A stretch of DNA of 64,000 nt from JBMDXB01 sp048594885 (GCA_048594885.1 JBMDXB010000111.1:1-64000); one strand, 5' to 3'; shown: positions 46,089 to 55,698, counted from the stretch's first letter. Program-made: numbers and translations. The notes: generated by a model from the letters alone, not told the origin.

Positions 46089-46897
46089 CACGCCGCCTTG
46101 GCGCGGCGCGCCGACGTCTTCGTCGACGGATCGGGACGCCGCGAGAGCAGGAACAGCATCACGATGCTGAGCGGCACGATGAGAATCGACACGAACTGCG
46201 ACGTCGAGAGCGGCCCGATCATGCCGCGCGTGTCGCCGCGGAAGAACTCGATCACGAACCGCGACACGCCGTAGAACAGCATGTAGCTCCAGAATGTGCG
46301 GCCGGGAAAGGCGCGTCCGCGCCGCTCGAGCAGGAGCAGGAATCCGAGGATCAGGAGCTCGGCGCCTGCCTCGTAGAGCTGCGTTGGGTGGAGCGGAATG
46401 TTCAGCGGCGTGCCGACGTTCTCCGCCGCATAGCGGTCCGTGAACGTAATCCCCCACGGCAGCGTCGTCGGCTTCCCGAAGCAGCAGCCGGCGAAGAGAC
46501 AACCCATTCGCCCGACGACGTGGCCGAGCGCGATGCCGGGCGCGAACACGTCGGTGACGGTCCACATCGGCATGCGGTGTCGCCGCAGATACCACAGCGC
46601 CACGCCCACTGCGGCGATGAGGCCGCCGTAGAAAACGCCGCCGGATCGAACGAGCGTCATGAGCTCTCTCGGGCTGCGTGAGAACGTGTCGAAGTCGACG
46701 ATGAGCAGCAGGAGCTTGGCGCCGACCAGCGCGCTGACGATGACCCAGATGCCGAGATCCATCACGCGATTCGGATCGAGGCCGAGCCGGCGCGAGCGCA
46801 TCAGCGCGAACTGCAAGCCCAGGAGATACGCGGCGGCGAGCAGGACGCCGTACGTGTAGACCGGAAAGCCGCCGATTTCAAACAGGATCGGATGCAT
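46088..46897 (-). CDS. lgt: Prolipoprotein diacylglyceryl transferase
   Basis: 269 aa, seven transmembrane helices. Transfers diacylglycerol from phosphatidylglycerol to the lipobox Cys. Signature GHVVGRMGCLFAGCCFGKPT, with FVIEFFRGDTRG late in the protein. It overlaps lspA by 20 bases. Substrates in this window include the TPR lipoprotein and HEAT-cyclophilin. Confidence 0.96.
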   Translation of the reverse strand: MHPILFEIGGFPVYTYGVLLAAAYLLGLQFALMRSRRLGLDPNRVMDLGIWVIVSALVGAKLLLLIVDFDTFSRSPRELMTLVRSGGVFYGGLIAAVGVALWYLRRHRMPMWTVTDVFAPGIALGHVVGRMGCLFAGCCFGKPTTLPWGITFTDRYAAENVGTPLNIPLHPTQLYEAGAELLILGFLLLLERRGRAFPGRTFWSYMLFYGVSRFVIEFFRGDTRGMIGPLSTSQFVSILIVPLSIVMLFLLSRRPDPSTKTSARRAKAA

Positions 46898-47405
46898 GTC
46901 CCCGCCGCAGGCCGATCATGTCGAGCAGAACGAAGGCGGCGCCCACCGTGATTGCCGCGTCCGCGACGTTGAAGGCCCAGAAATGTGTGGAGCCCCAGTA
47001 CACGTCGACGAAATCGACGACGTGTCCAGCGATGGCGCGATCGATCAGATTGCCGAACGCGCCGCCGAGGATCAGTGCCAGACCGGAACGGGCCAGCCGC
47101 TCGTGGAAGCCCAGCTGCGCGGCGTACGTCGCGATGGCGACGAGCGCCAGCGCCGCGATGCCGATCATCACGACAGGCTTGTAGGGAAAGTCCGCGGTGT
47201 TGAGCAGCCCGAACGCTGCGCCCGTGTTCTGCACGTGCGTGAAATCGAGAAAACCCGGGATCACCGGGTGGCTCTCGCCGAGCGCGAGCGCCGCTCGAAC
47301 GGCTGCTTTCGTGACCTGATCGGCCACCACGATCACCGCGATCATCAGCAGCTCGTACCCGCGCGGCCGTGGCCGCGGCGACGCGTTCGGCGTGGCGTCG
47401 GTCAT
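46878..47405 (-). CDS. lspA: Lipoprotein signal peptidase
   Basis: 175 aa from ATG 47405, an ATGA overlap with ileS. Four transmembrane helices; catalytic Asp residues lie in GGAFGNLIDRAIAGHVVDF and FNVADAAITVG, the family signature. Removes the signal peptide after Lgt acts. The ileS-lspA order is common in bacteria. Confidence 0.95.
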   Translation of the reverse strand: MTDATPNASPRPRPRGYELLMIAVIVVADQVTKAAVRAALALGESHPVIPGFLDFTHVQNTGAAFGLLNTADFPYKPVVMIGIAALALVAIATYAAQLGFHERLARSGLALILGGAFGNLIDRAIAGHVVDFVDVYWGSTHFWAFNVADAAITVGAAFVLLDMIGLRRGHASDPV

Positions 47406-50218
47406 GATGGACGCGACGCTGCCATCGCCGTGACGCACCGATCGCAGAGACCCACGGTGTCCATCCCGGTGGACACGCTCGTGACGATCCGCCAGCATCG
47501 CGGGCACTTCTCGCCGTCCGCGCGCGCGACCGACACCTCGAGCTCCGGCCCCTCGCCAGCGCCGCGCTGCAGCTCCACCTGCGACACGATGAACAGCATC
47601 GGGAGATCGTCGCGGTAGCGCTCGAGAAGCTCCGCGGTCGCGCCTCGGGCGGCGAGCGCAACGCGTGCGGCGAGCGACGTGCCGATCGTCTTGGCCTGCC
47701 GGGCGGATTCCAGCGCGCGGTTCACTTCGTCGCGCACGGCGATGAGCCGTTCCCACCGCTCGACCAGGCCGGCGTCCCTCAGCGCATCGACCGACTCCTT
47801 CGATGGAAACTCCGCGATGTGGACCGAAGGCCGGCGCTCACCGGGCACGTGCTTCCACATTTCGTCGGCCGTCACCGGCAGGATCGGGGCAAGCAGCCGC
47901 GCGAGACCGTCAGCCATGACGTGCATCGCCGTCTGCGCCGAGCGCCGCTCGCGTGACAGGGCCGCGAACGTGTAGAGCCGGTCCTTCGACACGTCGGCGT
48001 AAAACGCCGACAGGTCGACCGTCATGAGCTGGTTCAGCCGCTGGAAGATGACCGGGAAATCGTACGCGGCGTAGGCGTCGAGCACCGCCGATGCGGCTTC
48101 GGCGTATCGCGCCAGCGCGTAGCGATCGACTTCCTGCATTTCCCCGACCGCGACCGCATGGACTGCCGGATCGAAGTCGTAAAGGTTCGCGAGCAGGTAC
48201 CGGCAGGTATTCCGGATCTTGCGGTACGCCTCGACGACCCGCGCGAGGATCTGCTGGCCGACGCGAAGTTCCTCGCGGTAGTCGCTCATCGCGACCCACA
48301 GCCGGAGAATCTCGGCGCCGCTCTGCTTGATGACGTCCTGCGGGCTGATCACGTTGCCGACGGATTTCGACATCTTCCGGCCGTCGACGTCGATGAGGAA
48401 GCCGTGCGTCAGCACCTGGCGGAACGGCGGCCGTCCGCGCGTTCCCAGCCCGACGAGTAGCGAGCTCTGGAACCAGCCGCGATGCTGGTCCATGCCTTCG
48501 AGGTAGAGATCCGACGGCCACGTCAGCTCTTCGCGGAACGGCAGGACGGCCTCGTGGCTCGATCCGGAGTCGAACCAGACGTCGAGGATGTCACGCTCCC
48601 GCTCGAACGCACGGCCGCCGCACGACGGGCACGTCAGCCCATCGGGGATGAACTCCGCGGCTGGCCGCTCGTACCACGCGTCCGCACCATGCTCGTCGAA
48701 TACCGAGGCGGCGCGCTCGACCAGCTCTGCGGTCAGGACGGCTTCGCCGCACTTGACGCAGTCGACCGCCGGGATCGGCACACCCCACGCGCGCTGGCGT
48801 GAGATGCACCAGTCGGGGCGGTTCACGATCATGCCGTGGATGCGATCGCGGCCCCACGCCGGGATCCACGTGACCTGTCGATCGATTGCATCGAGCGCCG
48901 CCTGCCGCAGGCTCGTTCCCCCCGCTGTCGCCAGCGGCGCATCCATCCGGATGAACCACTGTGACGTCGCGAGGAAGATGACCGGATTGTGGCATCGCCA
49001 GCAGTGGGGGTACTGGTGCACGAACGTGTGCCGGTGCCAGAGCCGCCCGCGCGCGGCCAGCGCCTGCTCGATGTTCGGGTTCGCATCGAACACACGCTGC
49101 CCGTTGAACAGCTCGACGGTCTCGAGGAAATGCCCCGCAGGTCCGACCGGCGCGTAGATATCGAGGCCGTACTTGACACCCGTCTCGAAGTCCTCGCGCC
49201 CATGGCCAGGGGCGGTGTGGACGGCGCCGGTGCCGGCATCAAGCGTGACGTAATCGGCGAGCACCGCGACGGAATCGCGCGCGTACAGCGGATGCCTGAA
49301 GCGGATCCCTTCGAGCTGCGATCCCTTCAGCCGCGCAACCGGCTCGCCGAACGTGCGCCCGATCGCGGTCGCGATCGGCTCGGCCAGCGCTTCGGCCACG
49401 ATGACAGTGCGACCGTCCGTCTCGTAGGCGCCGTAGTTGAAATCCGGATGGAACGCGATCGCCAGATTCGACGGGATCGTCCACGGCGTCGTCGTCCAGA
49501 TCAGGACAGAGACCTGCCGGCCGGCCAGGGCCGGCACGCGCGCGGCGAGCTCACTCGCGTGCGAGTCGGCAAGCGGAAACTCGACGTAGATGGACGAGGA
49601 TGCGTGATCCTCGTACTCGACTTCAGCCTCCGCGAGCGCCGTGCGGCAATGGATGCACCAGTGAACCGGCTTCTTGCCCTTGTAGACGAGCCCCTGCTCG
49701 ACGAACCGGCCGAGCGCCCGCGCGATCGCCGCCTGATACCGCGGCGCCATCGTCAGATAGGGGTGCTCCCAGTCGCCAAAGATGCCGAGCCGCTGGAATT
49801 CCTCCGTCATCACGCCGATGAACCGATCGGCGTAGGCGCGGCAGGCGCGGCGGAAGTCCGCGAGCGACATCTCGCGCTTCTTCGGGCCGAGCTCACGATC
49901 GACTTTCAGCTCGATTGGCAGGCCGTGGCAGTCGTACCCCGGCACGTAGGGCGCGTCGTAGCCCATCATCGAGCGTGACTTGACGACCAGGTCCTTGAGG
50001 ATCTTGTTCAGCGCGGTGCCGAGATGGATCTGCCCGTTCGCATAGGGCGGGCCGTCGTGCAGCACGAACCGCGGACGGCCGCTCCGGGCCTCGCGAATCC
50101 GGTCGTACAGGCGCATCTTGCCCCAGCGGGCGAGCGCCTCGGGTTCGACGGTCTGCAGGCTCGCCTTCATGGGGAAGTCGGTCCGCGGCAGGTTCAGCGT
50201 GCTCTTCCAGTCGGCCAT
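47402..50218 (-). CDS. ileS: Isoleucyl-tRNA synthetase
   Basis: 938 aa from ATG 50218 (MADWKSTLNLPRTDFPMKA); TTG 50230 is an alternative. HIGH-type motif PYANGQIHLGTALNK, CP1 editing domain, KMSKS motif RKMSKSVGNVI, anticodon-binding helices and a C-terminal zinc site CPRCWR...CDRC. Probably the first gene of the ileS-lspA-lgt-rluD-nudix operon, linked throughout by start-stop overlaps. Confidence 0.97.
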   Translation of the reverse strand: MADWKSTLNLPRTDFPMKASLQTVEPEALARWGKMRLYDRIREARSGRPRFVLHDGPPYANGQIHLGTALNKILKDLVVKSRSMMGYDAPYVPGYDCHGLPIELKVDRELGPKKREMSLADFRRACRAYADRFIGVMTEEFQRLGIFGDWEHPYLTMAPRYQAAIARALGRFVEQGLVYKGKKPVHWCIHCRTALAEAEVEYEDHASSSIYVEFPLADSHASELAARVPALAGRQVSVLIWTTTPWTIPSNLAIAFHPDFNYGAYETDGRTVIVAEALAEPIATAIGRTFGEPVARLKGSQLEGIRFRHPLYARDSVAVLADYVTLDAGTGAVHTAPGHGREDFETGVKYGLDIYAPVGPAGHFLETVELFNGQRVFDANPNIEQALAARGRLWHRHTFVHQYPHCWRCHNPVIFLATSQWFIRMDAPLATAGGTSLRQAALDAIDRQVTWIPAWGRDRIHGMIVNRPDWCISRQRAWGVPIPAVDCVKCGEAVLTAELVERAASVFDEHGADAWYERPAAEFIPDGLTCPSCGGRAFERERDILDVWFDSGSSHEAVLPFREELTWPSDLYLEGMDQHRGWFQSSLLVGLGTRGRPPFRQVLTHGFLIDVDGRKMSKSVGNVISPQDVIKQSGAEILRLWVAMSDYREELRVGQQILARVVEAYRKIRNTCRYLLANLYDFDPAVHAVAVGEMQEVDRYALARYAEAASAVLDAYAAYDFPVIFQRLNQLMTVDLSAFYADVSKDRLYTFAALSRERRSAQTAMHVMADGLARLLAPILPVTADEMWKHVPGERRPSVHIAEFPSKESVDALRDAGLVERWERLIAVRDEVNRALESARQAKTIGTSLAARVALAARGATAELLERYRDDLPMLFIVSQVELQRGAGEGPELEVSVARADGEKCPRCWRIVTSVSTGMDTVGLCDRCVTAMAASRPS

Positions 50219-50248
50219 CGCGTGATCCAAACATTGTAGTGTAGGCGC

Positions 50249-50283
50249 AAAAAAAACGGCCGGCGCCCTGAGGCGCCGGCCGT
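50249..50283 (-). terminator. Rho-independent terminator for the LecA-like gene
   Basis: Minus-strand 12-bp stem ACGGCCGGCGCC (50283-50272) with GGCGCCGGCCGT (50267-50256), a 4-nt TCAG loop, then a run of eight T (to 50249). It lies between the upstream LecA-like gene and ileS. Confidence 0.93.
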
Positions 50284-50308
50284 CGTGCTGTCGGATCGCG
50301 GTCGCGCT

Positions 50309-51145
50309 TCAGCGGCGGGTGCGCCCCCGCTGAATCTCCACGCGGAATTCGCCCGCGTTGTCGCCGACGTGATCGTCGTTGATGCCGAGGAACAACTGTC
50401 CGTTGTCCGGCATGCGGACCTGGCGCTGGTCGCCGATGGCGAAGACCTGTCCGTTGCCGACGCGGCCGATCAACGCTCCGGAGTACGCGTTCGGCAGCGG
50501 CGCTCCGGCGGCCGCCATGCGCTGGGCGCGCGAGCCCGCCGAGCCCGCCATGTCGTTGGCATCGCCGCTCAGGCGAATCTCGCCCGTGGTGTTGAACGTC
50601 AGAACCTCGCCGCGGCGAACGATCATGCCCGTCGACGTCCAGCTTTGATTCGCGGGAACGACGATGCCGCCGCCGGCGCTCGGAGTGGCGGCGGTCGTCG
50701 ACGGCTGCTGTTCGCCCGTCGTCGCGACGCTGGCAGTGGTGCGCGCCAGCACGATGCGGCTGATGTCGCCGGAGGTAATCTGCCGCTCGCCGGAACCGGT
50801 TCGGAACACGATGTTCAGCGGTGTCGTGCCCGAGATGTCGTACAGATTGCCGGTGATCACTTCGCCGCTTTTCAACCAGATGACGTGGCTTCCGCCCGTC
50901 ACCTTCTGCCAGTCCGCATCGGTCATCGGCGCTCCGCCGAAATCGATGATCGCCACGTCGTTTGTCGCGATCTGCCGCTCCTGGCCGTTGACCCGGACGG
51001 TAAAGCCGACACCGCCGTGGTCAACGAGATCCGCGGTGATGCGCTCGCCGGAGCGCAGCGTCAGCGTCACCTGTGCCTGCGCCAGGGCATATGCGCCCGC
51101 CGACAGGACGGCGACGAGCAATACGAGAAATGTCCGCTTGAGCAT
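50309..51145 (-). CDS. Secreted protein with duplicated beta repeat and LecA (PA-IL)-like domain
   Basis: 278 aa from ATG 51145 (MLKRTFLVLLVAVLSAGAYALAQA, signal peptide). Two similar beta-rich repeats follow: LRSGERITADLVDHGGVGFTV...NDVAIIDF and LKSGEVITGNLYDISG...GDISRIVL. Then a low-complexity linker (about 150-172) and a domain resembling the galactose lectin LecA, with WTSTGMIVRRGEVLTFNTTGEIRL, YSGALIGRVGNG and the calcium/sugar-site-like NDDHVGDNAGEFRVEI. It may bind surface or substrate galactosides (inference). GGGAGG precedes the ATG. Confidence 0.82.
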   Translation of the reverse strand: MLKRTFLVLLVAVLSAGAYALAQAQVTLTLRSGERITADLVDHGGVGFTVRVNGQERQIATNDVAIIDFGGAPMTDADWQKVTGGSHVIWLKSGEVITGNLYDISGTTPLNIVFRTGSGERQITSGDISRIVLARTTASVATTGEQQPSTTAATPSAGGGIVVPANQSWTSTGMIVRRGEVLTFNTTGEIRLSGDANDMAGSAGSRAQRMAAAGAPLPNAYSGALIGRVGNGQVFAIGDQRQVRMPDNGQLFLGINDDHVGDNAGEFRVEIQRGRTRR

Positions 51146-51244
51146 GTGAGGAGCCTCCCAAACTGAGCTATTCGTTTTCGTCACCTCGTCAACAATGCAA
51201 TTGACAGGCCACGCCTACGGCGCAATTGAGGCGAACCGCGCCGA

Positions 51245-51250
51245 TATAAT
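51245..51250 (+). promoter_or_regulatory. -10 TATAAT six bases before the M16 gene ATG
   Basis: TATAAT-CGGGGC-ATG. No matching -35 at normal spacing. It implies a leaderless mRNA for the M16-M16-HAD operon. Confidence 0.5.
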
Positions 51251-51256
51251 CGGGGC

Positions 51257-52570
51257 ATGTGTCCCTTGGAGGCGGCAGCATCTGCTGCAGTACGTCGGGA
51301 AATCCTGCCGAACGGACTCACGGTGCTCGTGCAGGAGATCCACACCGCGCCGCTCGCCTCAGTGTGGTGCTGGTATCGGGTCGGCTCTCGCGACGAAGGC
51401 CCGGGTCTCACCGGCGTGTCGCACTGGGTCGAGCACATGAATTTCAAGGGCACGGTCAACATCCCCCGCGACCAGATGAAAGGCATCGTCGAACGCTTCG
51501 GCGGGATGTGGAACGGCTACACCTGGATCGACCAGACGACATACCTCGAGACCGCCGGACGGCACGCGCTCGATCAGATGCTGTTCATCGAGGCGGAGCG
51601 GATGACCAACAGCCTGTTCGATCCCGCGGAATGCGAGTCGGAGCGGACGGTCATCATTTCCGAGCTGCAAGGTGGAGAGAACGATCCCGAGCAGTTGCTC
51701 GACATCGAGGTCACGGCGACGGCGCTGCGAGTGCATCCGTATCGGCACCCGACGATCGGCTGGATTGACGACCTCCGGTCGATGACCCGCGACGATCTCT
51801 ACGGCCATTACCGCCGCTATTACGTTCCGAACAACGCCACGCTGGTCGTCGTCGGCGACGTCGATACGGACGACGTGCTGAAGCGTGCGGAGAAGCAATT
51901 CAGGAATGCGCAGTCCGGACCATCCATCACGCGGCCGCGCACGACCGAGCCGACGCAACTCGGCGAACGGCGCGTCCTGGTCGAGCGTCCCGGGACGACG
52001 GCGTATCTGAAGCTCGCCTACCCGGCCCCCGCTGCCGGCGATTCCGATTTCTTCGCGATGCTCGTGCTCGACGCGGTGCTGACAGGCGCGAAGGGGGTGA
52101 ACCTCTGGTCCAGTTTTCGCGGCGCGCCGCCGCAACGCAAGGCGCGGCTGTATATGTCGCTCGTCGAGACCGGACTTGCATCCGCCGTTTCCGGCGCACT
52201 GCTGCCGACCGAGCAGCCCTTTCTCTACACGGTGACGTTGACGGCCGTTGACGGCGTTGATCTCGCGACGCTGGAGGGCGCGACGCTCGATGCGATCGAG
52301 CGCGTTCGCACTGAGGGCGTCACCGAGCGCGAGACCGAGCGGGGCCGGCGACAGCTCCACGCCCGGTTCGTCTTCGAGAACGACAGCGTCACGAACATCG
52401 CGCACCAGCTCGGCTATTTCCAGACGATTGCCGACCACGAGTACCTCGCCTCACTGCAGCAGCGCATCGACGCCGTCACGGCGGACCAGGTTCACGACGT
52501 CGCGCGACGCCGGCTCGCCGCGCCGAACCGCACGGTCGGCCGCTTCGTTCCGTTGAAGGGCTCCCGATGA
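51257..52570 (+). CDS. M16 family zinc peptidase, catalytic subunit
   Basis: 437 aa. Inverted zinc motif HWVEH (HXXEH; about residues 56-60, in VSHWVEHMNFKGT) with the downstream Glu in ECESERTVIISEL, so it is catalytically complete. The N-terminal ILPNGLTVLVQE and the middle YYVPNNATLVVVGDV are typical of M16B. No signal peptide, so cytoplasmic. The next gene encodes a homologue without this motif, as in heterodimeric M16B pairs. Confidence 0.92.
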   Translation: MCPLEAAASAAVRREILPNGLTVLVQEIHTAPLASVWCWYRVGSRDEGPGLTGVSHWVEHMNFKGTVNIPRDQMKGIVERFGGMWNGYTWIDQTTYLETAGRHALDQMLFIEAERMTNSLFDPAECESERTVIISELQGGENDPEQLLDIEVTATALRVHPYRHPTIGWIDDLRSMTRDDLYGHYRRYYVPNNATLVVVGDVDTDDVLKRAEKQFRNAQSGPSITRPRTTEPTQLGERRVLVERPGTTAYLKLAYPAPAAGDSDFFAMLVLDAVLTGAKGVNLWSSFRGAPPQRKARLYMSLVETGLASAVSGALLPTEQPFLYTVTLTAVDGVDLATLEGATLDAIERVRTEGVTERETERGRRQLHARFVFENDSVTNIAHQLGYFQTIADHEYLASLQQRIDAVTADQVHDVARRRLAAPNRTVGRFVPLKGSR

Positions 52571-53841
52571 CGACCGCGCTCGCACCCGGCCTGTCGCCCG
52601 TCCGTACCGAGCTCCCCAACGGCGCCGTCGTCATGGTGCAGGAGACGACGACCACGCCCGCTGTCACGATCGATTTCACCTTCAGAGCCGGCGGCATCAA
52701 CGAACCGCCGGATCTGCCCGGACTGGCGTACCTGCTCGCTCGCGTTCTCGACCGCGGCACTGCGACGCGCTCGGCAGATCGCATTGCCGAGGAGCTCGAC
52801 GATCGCGGCGTCGCTCTGCGCATCGCCACTTCGCGGCATACGCTGTCGATTTCGTGCCCGTGCCTTGTCGAAGATTTCGACAGCGTGCTGTCCCTCGTGG
52901 TCGACGTCGCGCGCAATCCGATCTTTCCGGAGGATGAGATCGCGAGGCGCCGCGCCGAGGCGATCACGGCGATTCGACAGGATGACGACAGTACGGCCGT
53001 GCGTGCGGTCGAAACCGCGCTCGAGCTGATGTACGGCAAAGGACATCCGTACGCGCGGCGCGCCAAGGGCACGCCCGAGAGTCTCGAGCGAATCACTCGT
53101 GACGCGCTGGTCGCGTTCCATCGACGCGCGCTCGTCCCGTCATCGCTCTGCGTCGTCATTGCGGGTGACGTGCAGCCGGCACGAGCCATCGAACGGGCGG
53201 CAGCGGAGCTCGGTGACTGGCGGGGCGACGCGACGCCGACGCCGGACGTCCCGCCGCCAGTCCACGCTGCGCGCCGGCGGCGGACGATTCCGATGCCCGG
53301 CAAGGCGCAGAGCGACATTGCCTACGGCTTCACCACGATTCGGCGCCTCGACCCGCGGTACTACGCCTACTGGATGATGAACAACGTCCTCGGCCAGTTC
53401 GGCCTTGGCGGTCGCCTCGGGGAGAACATCCGCGAGCGGCAGGGGATGGCGTACTACGCGTTCAGCTCCTGCGATCCCAATATCGGGGAGGGCCCGCTGC
53501 TCGTTCGCGCCGGCGTCGATCCGAACAACGTCGAGCGCACGCTGGAAGCGATCGACAACGAGGTGCGAGACCTGGGCCGGAGCGGCCCGACGCCGGTCGA
53601 AGTCAACGAGACGCGCGAGTTCCTCATCGGCTCGATCCCGCGGATGCTCGAAACCAATCAGACCATCGCGACGTTTCTACAGAACGCGGAGCAGTTCGGC
53701 CTTGGTCTCGACTACGATCAGCGGCTGCCTGGGTTGATCGCCGCCGTCAGGATCGAGGAGGTCGCCGCCGCTGCGGCGGAGGTCCTGCATCCCGAAGCCG
53801 CCGCTATCGCCGTCGCCGGTCCGCACGAGGCGGAGGGGTGA
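52567..53841 (+). CDS. M16 family subunit lacking the zinc motif
   Basis: 424 aa, ATGA overlap with the catalytic partner. Same fold, but the HXXEH position reads YLLARV within LPGLAYLLARVLDRGT, so no zinc or catalysis. It retains the C-terminal RLGENIRERQGMAYYAFS, the Arg/Tyr substrate-binding motif typical of the non-catalytic subunit of M16B heterodimers (as in mitochondrial MPP and bacterial pairs). Probably obligately paired (inference). Confidence 0.9.
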   Translation: MTTALAPGLSPVRTELPNGAVVMVQETTTTPAVTIDFTFRAGGINEPPDLPGLAYLLARVLDRGTATRSADRIAEELDDRGVALRIATSRHTLSISCPCLVEDFDSVLSLVVDVARNPIFPEDEIARRRAEAITAIRQDDDSTAVRAVETALELMYGKGHPYARRAKGTPESLERITRDALVAFHRRALVPSSLCVVIAGDVQPARAIERAAAELGDWRGDATPTPDVPPPVHAARRRRTIPMPGKAQSDIAYGFTTIRRLDPRYYAYWMMNNVLGQFGLGGRLGENIRERQGMAYYAFSSCDPNIGEGPLLVRAGVDPNNVERTLEAIDNEVRDLGRSGPTPVEVNETREFLIGSIPRMLETNQTIATFLQNAEQFGLGLDYDQRLPGLIAAVRIEEVAAAAAEVLHPEAAAIAVAGPHEAEG

Positions 53842-54515
53842 CGCGGGCCGTCTTCTTCGACGTCGATTTCACGCTCATCTACCCGGGTCCGATGTTCCAG
53901 GGCAGCGGGTATCGCGACTTCTGCGCGCAGTACGGCGTCACGGTCGATGCCGACGCGTTCGATCGCGCGGTGGCGGGGGCCTCGTCGCTCCTCGACGCGC
54001 GAGGCGGCATCTACGATCCGCAGATGTTCGTCGCCTACACGCGGCGCATCATCGAGGGGATGGGAGGCTCGGGCCCAGGCGTCGACGCCGCGGCGCGTGA
54101 CATCTACGACGAGTGGGCGGCGTGCCACCACTTCGCGATGTACGACGACGTCCCCGATGTGCTCCGCACGCTGCATGCTGCCGGGTTGACGATCGGGCTG
54201 ATCTCGAACACGCAGCGCTGCCTCGCGAGTTTCCAGCGTCACTTCGAGCTCGAAGGTCTCTTCGCCGTGACGCTCTCGTCGTCGGACCACGGCTACATGA
54301 AGCCGCATCCCAGCATCTTCGAGGCTGCACTTCGCGCCGCGACGGCGCGGCCGGAGGAAGCCGTCATGGTCGGCGACAGCCTCCCGCACGACATCGAAGG
54401 CGCCCGCCGCGCCGGCCTGCGCGCGGTGCTGGTCTCGAGATCCGGACGCGTCCAGAGTCCGCCGCCGGGCGTGCCGGTGATTACGACGCTCCGCGACCTC
54501 CCACCGCTGCTATAA
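53838..54515 (+). CDS. HAD-superfamily hydrolase
   Basis: 225 aa, GTG start overlapping the M16 stop by four bases. The nucleophile motif VFFDVDFTLI (DXD), motif II GLISNTQ, motif III KPHPSIFEAAL and motif IV VMVGDSLPHDIEGARRAG are all present, with a helical cap (about 18-90). Phosphatase or phosphatase-like; substrate unknown. Confidence 0.9.
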   Translation: MTRAVFFDVDFTLIYPGPMFQGSGYRDFCAQYGVTVDADAFDRAVAGASSLLDARGGIYDPQMFVAYTRRIIEGMGGSGPGVDAAARDIYDEWAACHHFAMYDDVPDVLRTLHAAGLTIGLISNTQRCLASFQRHFELEGLFAVTLSSSDHGYMKPHPSIFEAALRAATARPEEAVMVGDSLPHDIEGARRAGLRAVLVSRSGRVQSPPPGVPVITTLRDLPPLL

Positions 54516-54516
54516 C
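54511..54516 (+). promoter_or_regulatory. -10-like TATAAC six bases before the GNAT gene ATG
   Basis: TATAAC-ACGCAC-ATG, overlapping the HAD stop. It suggests a separate leaderless start for the GNAT gene. Confidence 0.35.
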
Positions 54517-54522
54517 ACGCAC

Positions 54523-55353
54523 ATGCAGATTCGCCCGCTGAAGACGCTCGAGGAGTGCCTGCGGGTCGTCGACCTCGAAAAAGAGGTCTGGGACTACACG
54601 GATTCCGAGGACGTCGTTCCAGCGCCCATCCTGATCGTCTCGATCAAGCGCGGCGGGATCCTGCTCGGCGGGTTCGACGGCGCAGGTGTGATGAAAGGAT
54701 TCGTCTACTCGCTGGCGGCGGTGAAGGACGGCAGGCCGACGCAGTGGTCGCACATGCTCGGCGTCACCGAGGACGCGAGGCACTCGGGCCTCGGCGCGGC
54801 GCTGAAGCACGCGCAGCGGGAGCATGCCCTGCGGATGGGGATCGAGCTGATCGAGTGGACCTACGACCCGCTGCAGGCGCTGAACGCGCACCTGAATTTC
54901 GCGAAGCTCGGCGTCATGGCTCGCGAGTACGCCGAAAACATCTACGGCGAGTCGAGCAGCCCGCTTCATCGCGGAACGCCGACGGACAGGTTCATCGCCG
55001 AGTGGCATCTCGCCGATCCGCACGTCGAGCGGCGCGTCACGTCAACAGGGAAGGCGCTCGTTCGAGACGCCTCGGTCGCGGCGGCGCCGCTCGTGAACCC
55101 GTCGGAGGCAACGGAGGAATGGCTCCTGCCGGGCACGCCGGCACTCGATCTGGATGAGCGTCAGTTACTCGTGGAGATTCCGACCGGCTTCACCGTCATG
55201 CAGACGGACAATCCGTCGCTGGCGCGCGAGTGGAGAATGACCACACGCGCGATCTTCAAGACCTATTTCGGCCGCGGCTACAGGGCCGTCGACTTCCTGC
55301 TGTCGCGCGAAGCGAGGCGTGGACACTACCTCCTCGCCCGCGACCAACGGTAA
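54523..55353 (+). CDS. GNAT-family N-acetyltransferase-like protein
   Basis: 276 aa. The N-terminal half resembles the GNAT fold (about 1-150): LEKEVWDYTDSEDVVPAPILIV, MKGFVYSLAAVKDG, HMLGVTEDARHSGLGAALKHAQREHAL with the acetyl-CoA pyrophosphate loop-like RHSGLGAAL, and IEWTYDPLQALNAHLNFAKLG. The rest is a C-terminal extension with unknown role. Acceptor unknown. Its TAA abuts the stop of the convergent HIT gene with no bases between. Confidence 0.82.
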   Translation: MQIRPLKTLEECLRVVDLEKEVWDYTDSEDVVPAPILIVSIKRGGILLGGFDGAGVMKGFVYSLAAVKDGRPTQWSHMLGVTEDARHSGLGAALKHAQREHALRMGIELIEWTYDPLQALNAHLNFAKLGVMAREYAENIYGESSSPLHRGTPTDRFIAEWHLADPHVERRVTSTGKALVRDASVAAAPLVNPSEATEEWLLPGTPALDLDERQLLVEIPTGFTVMQTDNPSLAREWRMTTRAIFKTYFGRGYRAVDFLLSREARRGHYLLARDQR

Positions 55354-55698
55354 TCAGCCTGGAGGCCAGGTCATCTTGCGTCCGCCGAGGACGTGCAGGT
55401 GGATGTGGAAGACCGTCTGGCCGGCGTCCGCGTTGCAGTTGAAGACCGTGCGATAGCCGCGTTCCGAGTGCCCATGCTCCTTCGCGAGCGCCGCCGCGCG
55501 GCGGACCATCTCTCCGACGAGCGCGTCATCCTCCGCGGTGAGGTCGTTCAGGCTGGCGATGTGCCGGCGCGGCACGATGAGCACGTGCATCGGCGCCTGC
55601 GGATTGATGTCCTTGAAGGCGACCAGCCGATCGTCCTGGGAGACAATGGTCCCTGGGATCCGCCCGTCGATGACCTTGCAGAACAGACAATCTGACAT
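55354..55698 (-). CDS. HIT-family nucleotide hydrolase (HINT-like)
   Basis: 114 aa. The histidine triad FHIHLHVLGG (HXHXH) is complete and CLFCKVIDGRIPGTIV is the usual N-terminus. Cleaves nucleoside phosphoramidates or related nucleotides. Two bases after prmC and convergent with the GNAT gene. Confidence 0.94.
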   Translation of the reverse strand: MSDCLFCKVIDGRIPGTIVSQDDRLVAFKDINPQAPMHVLIVPRRHIASLNDLTAEDDALVGEMVRRAAALAKEHGHSERGYRTVFNCNADAGQTVFHIHLHVLGGRKMTWPPG

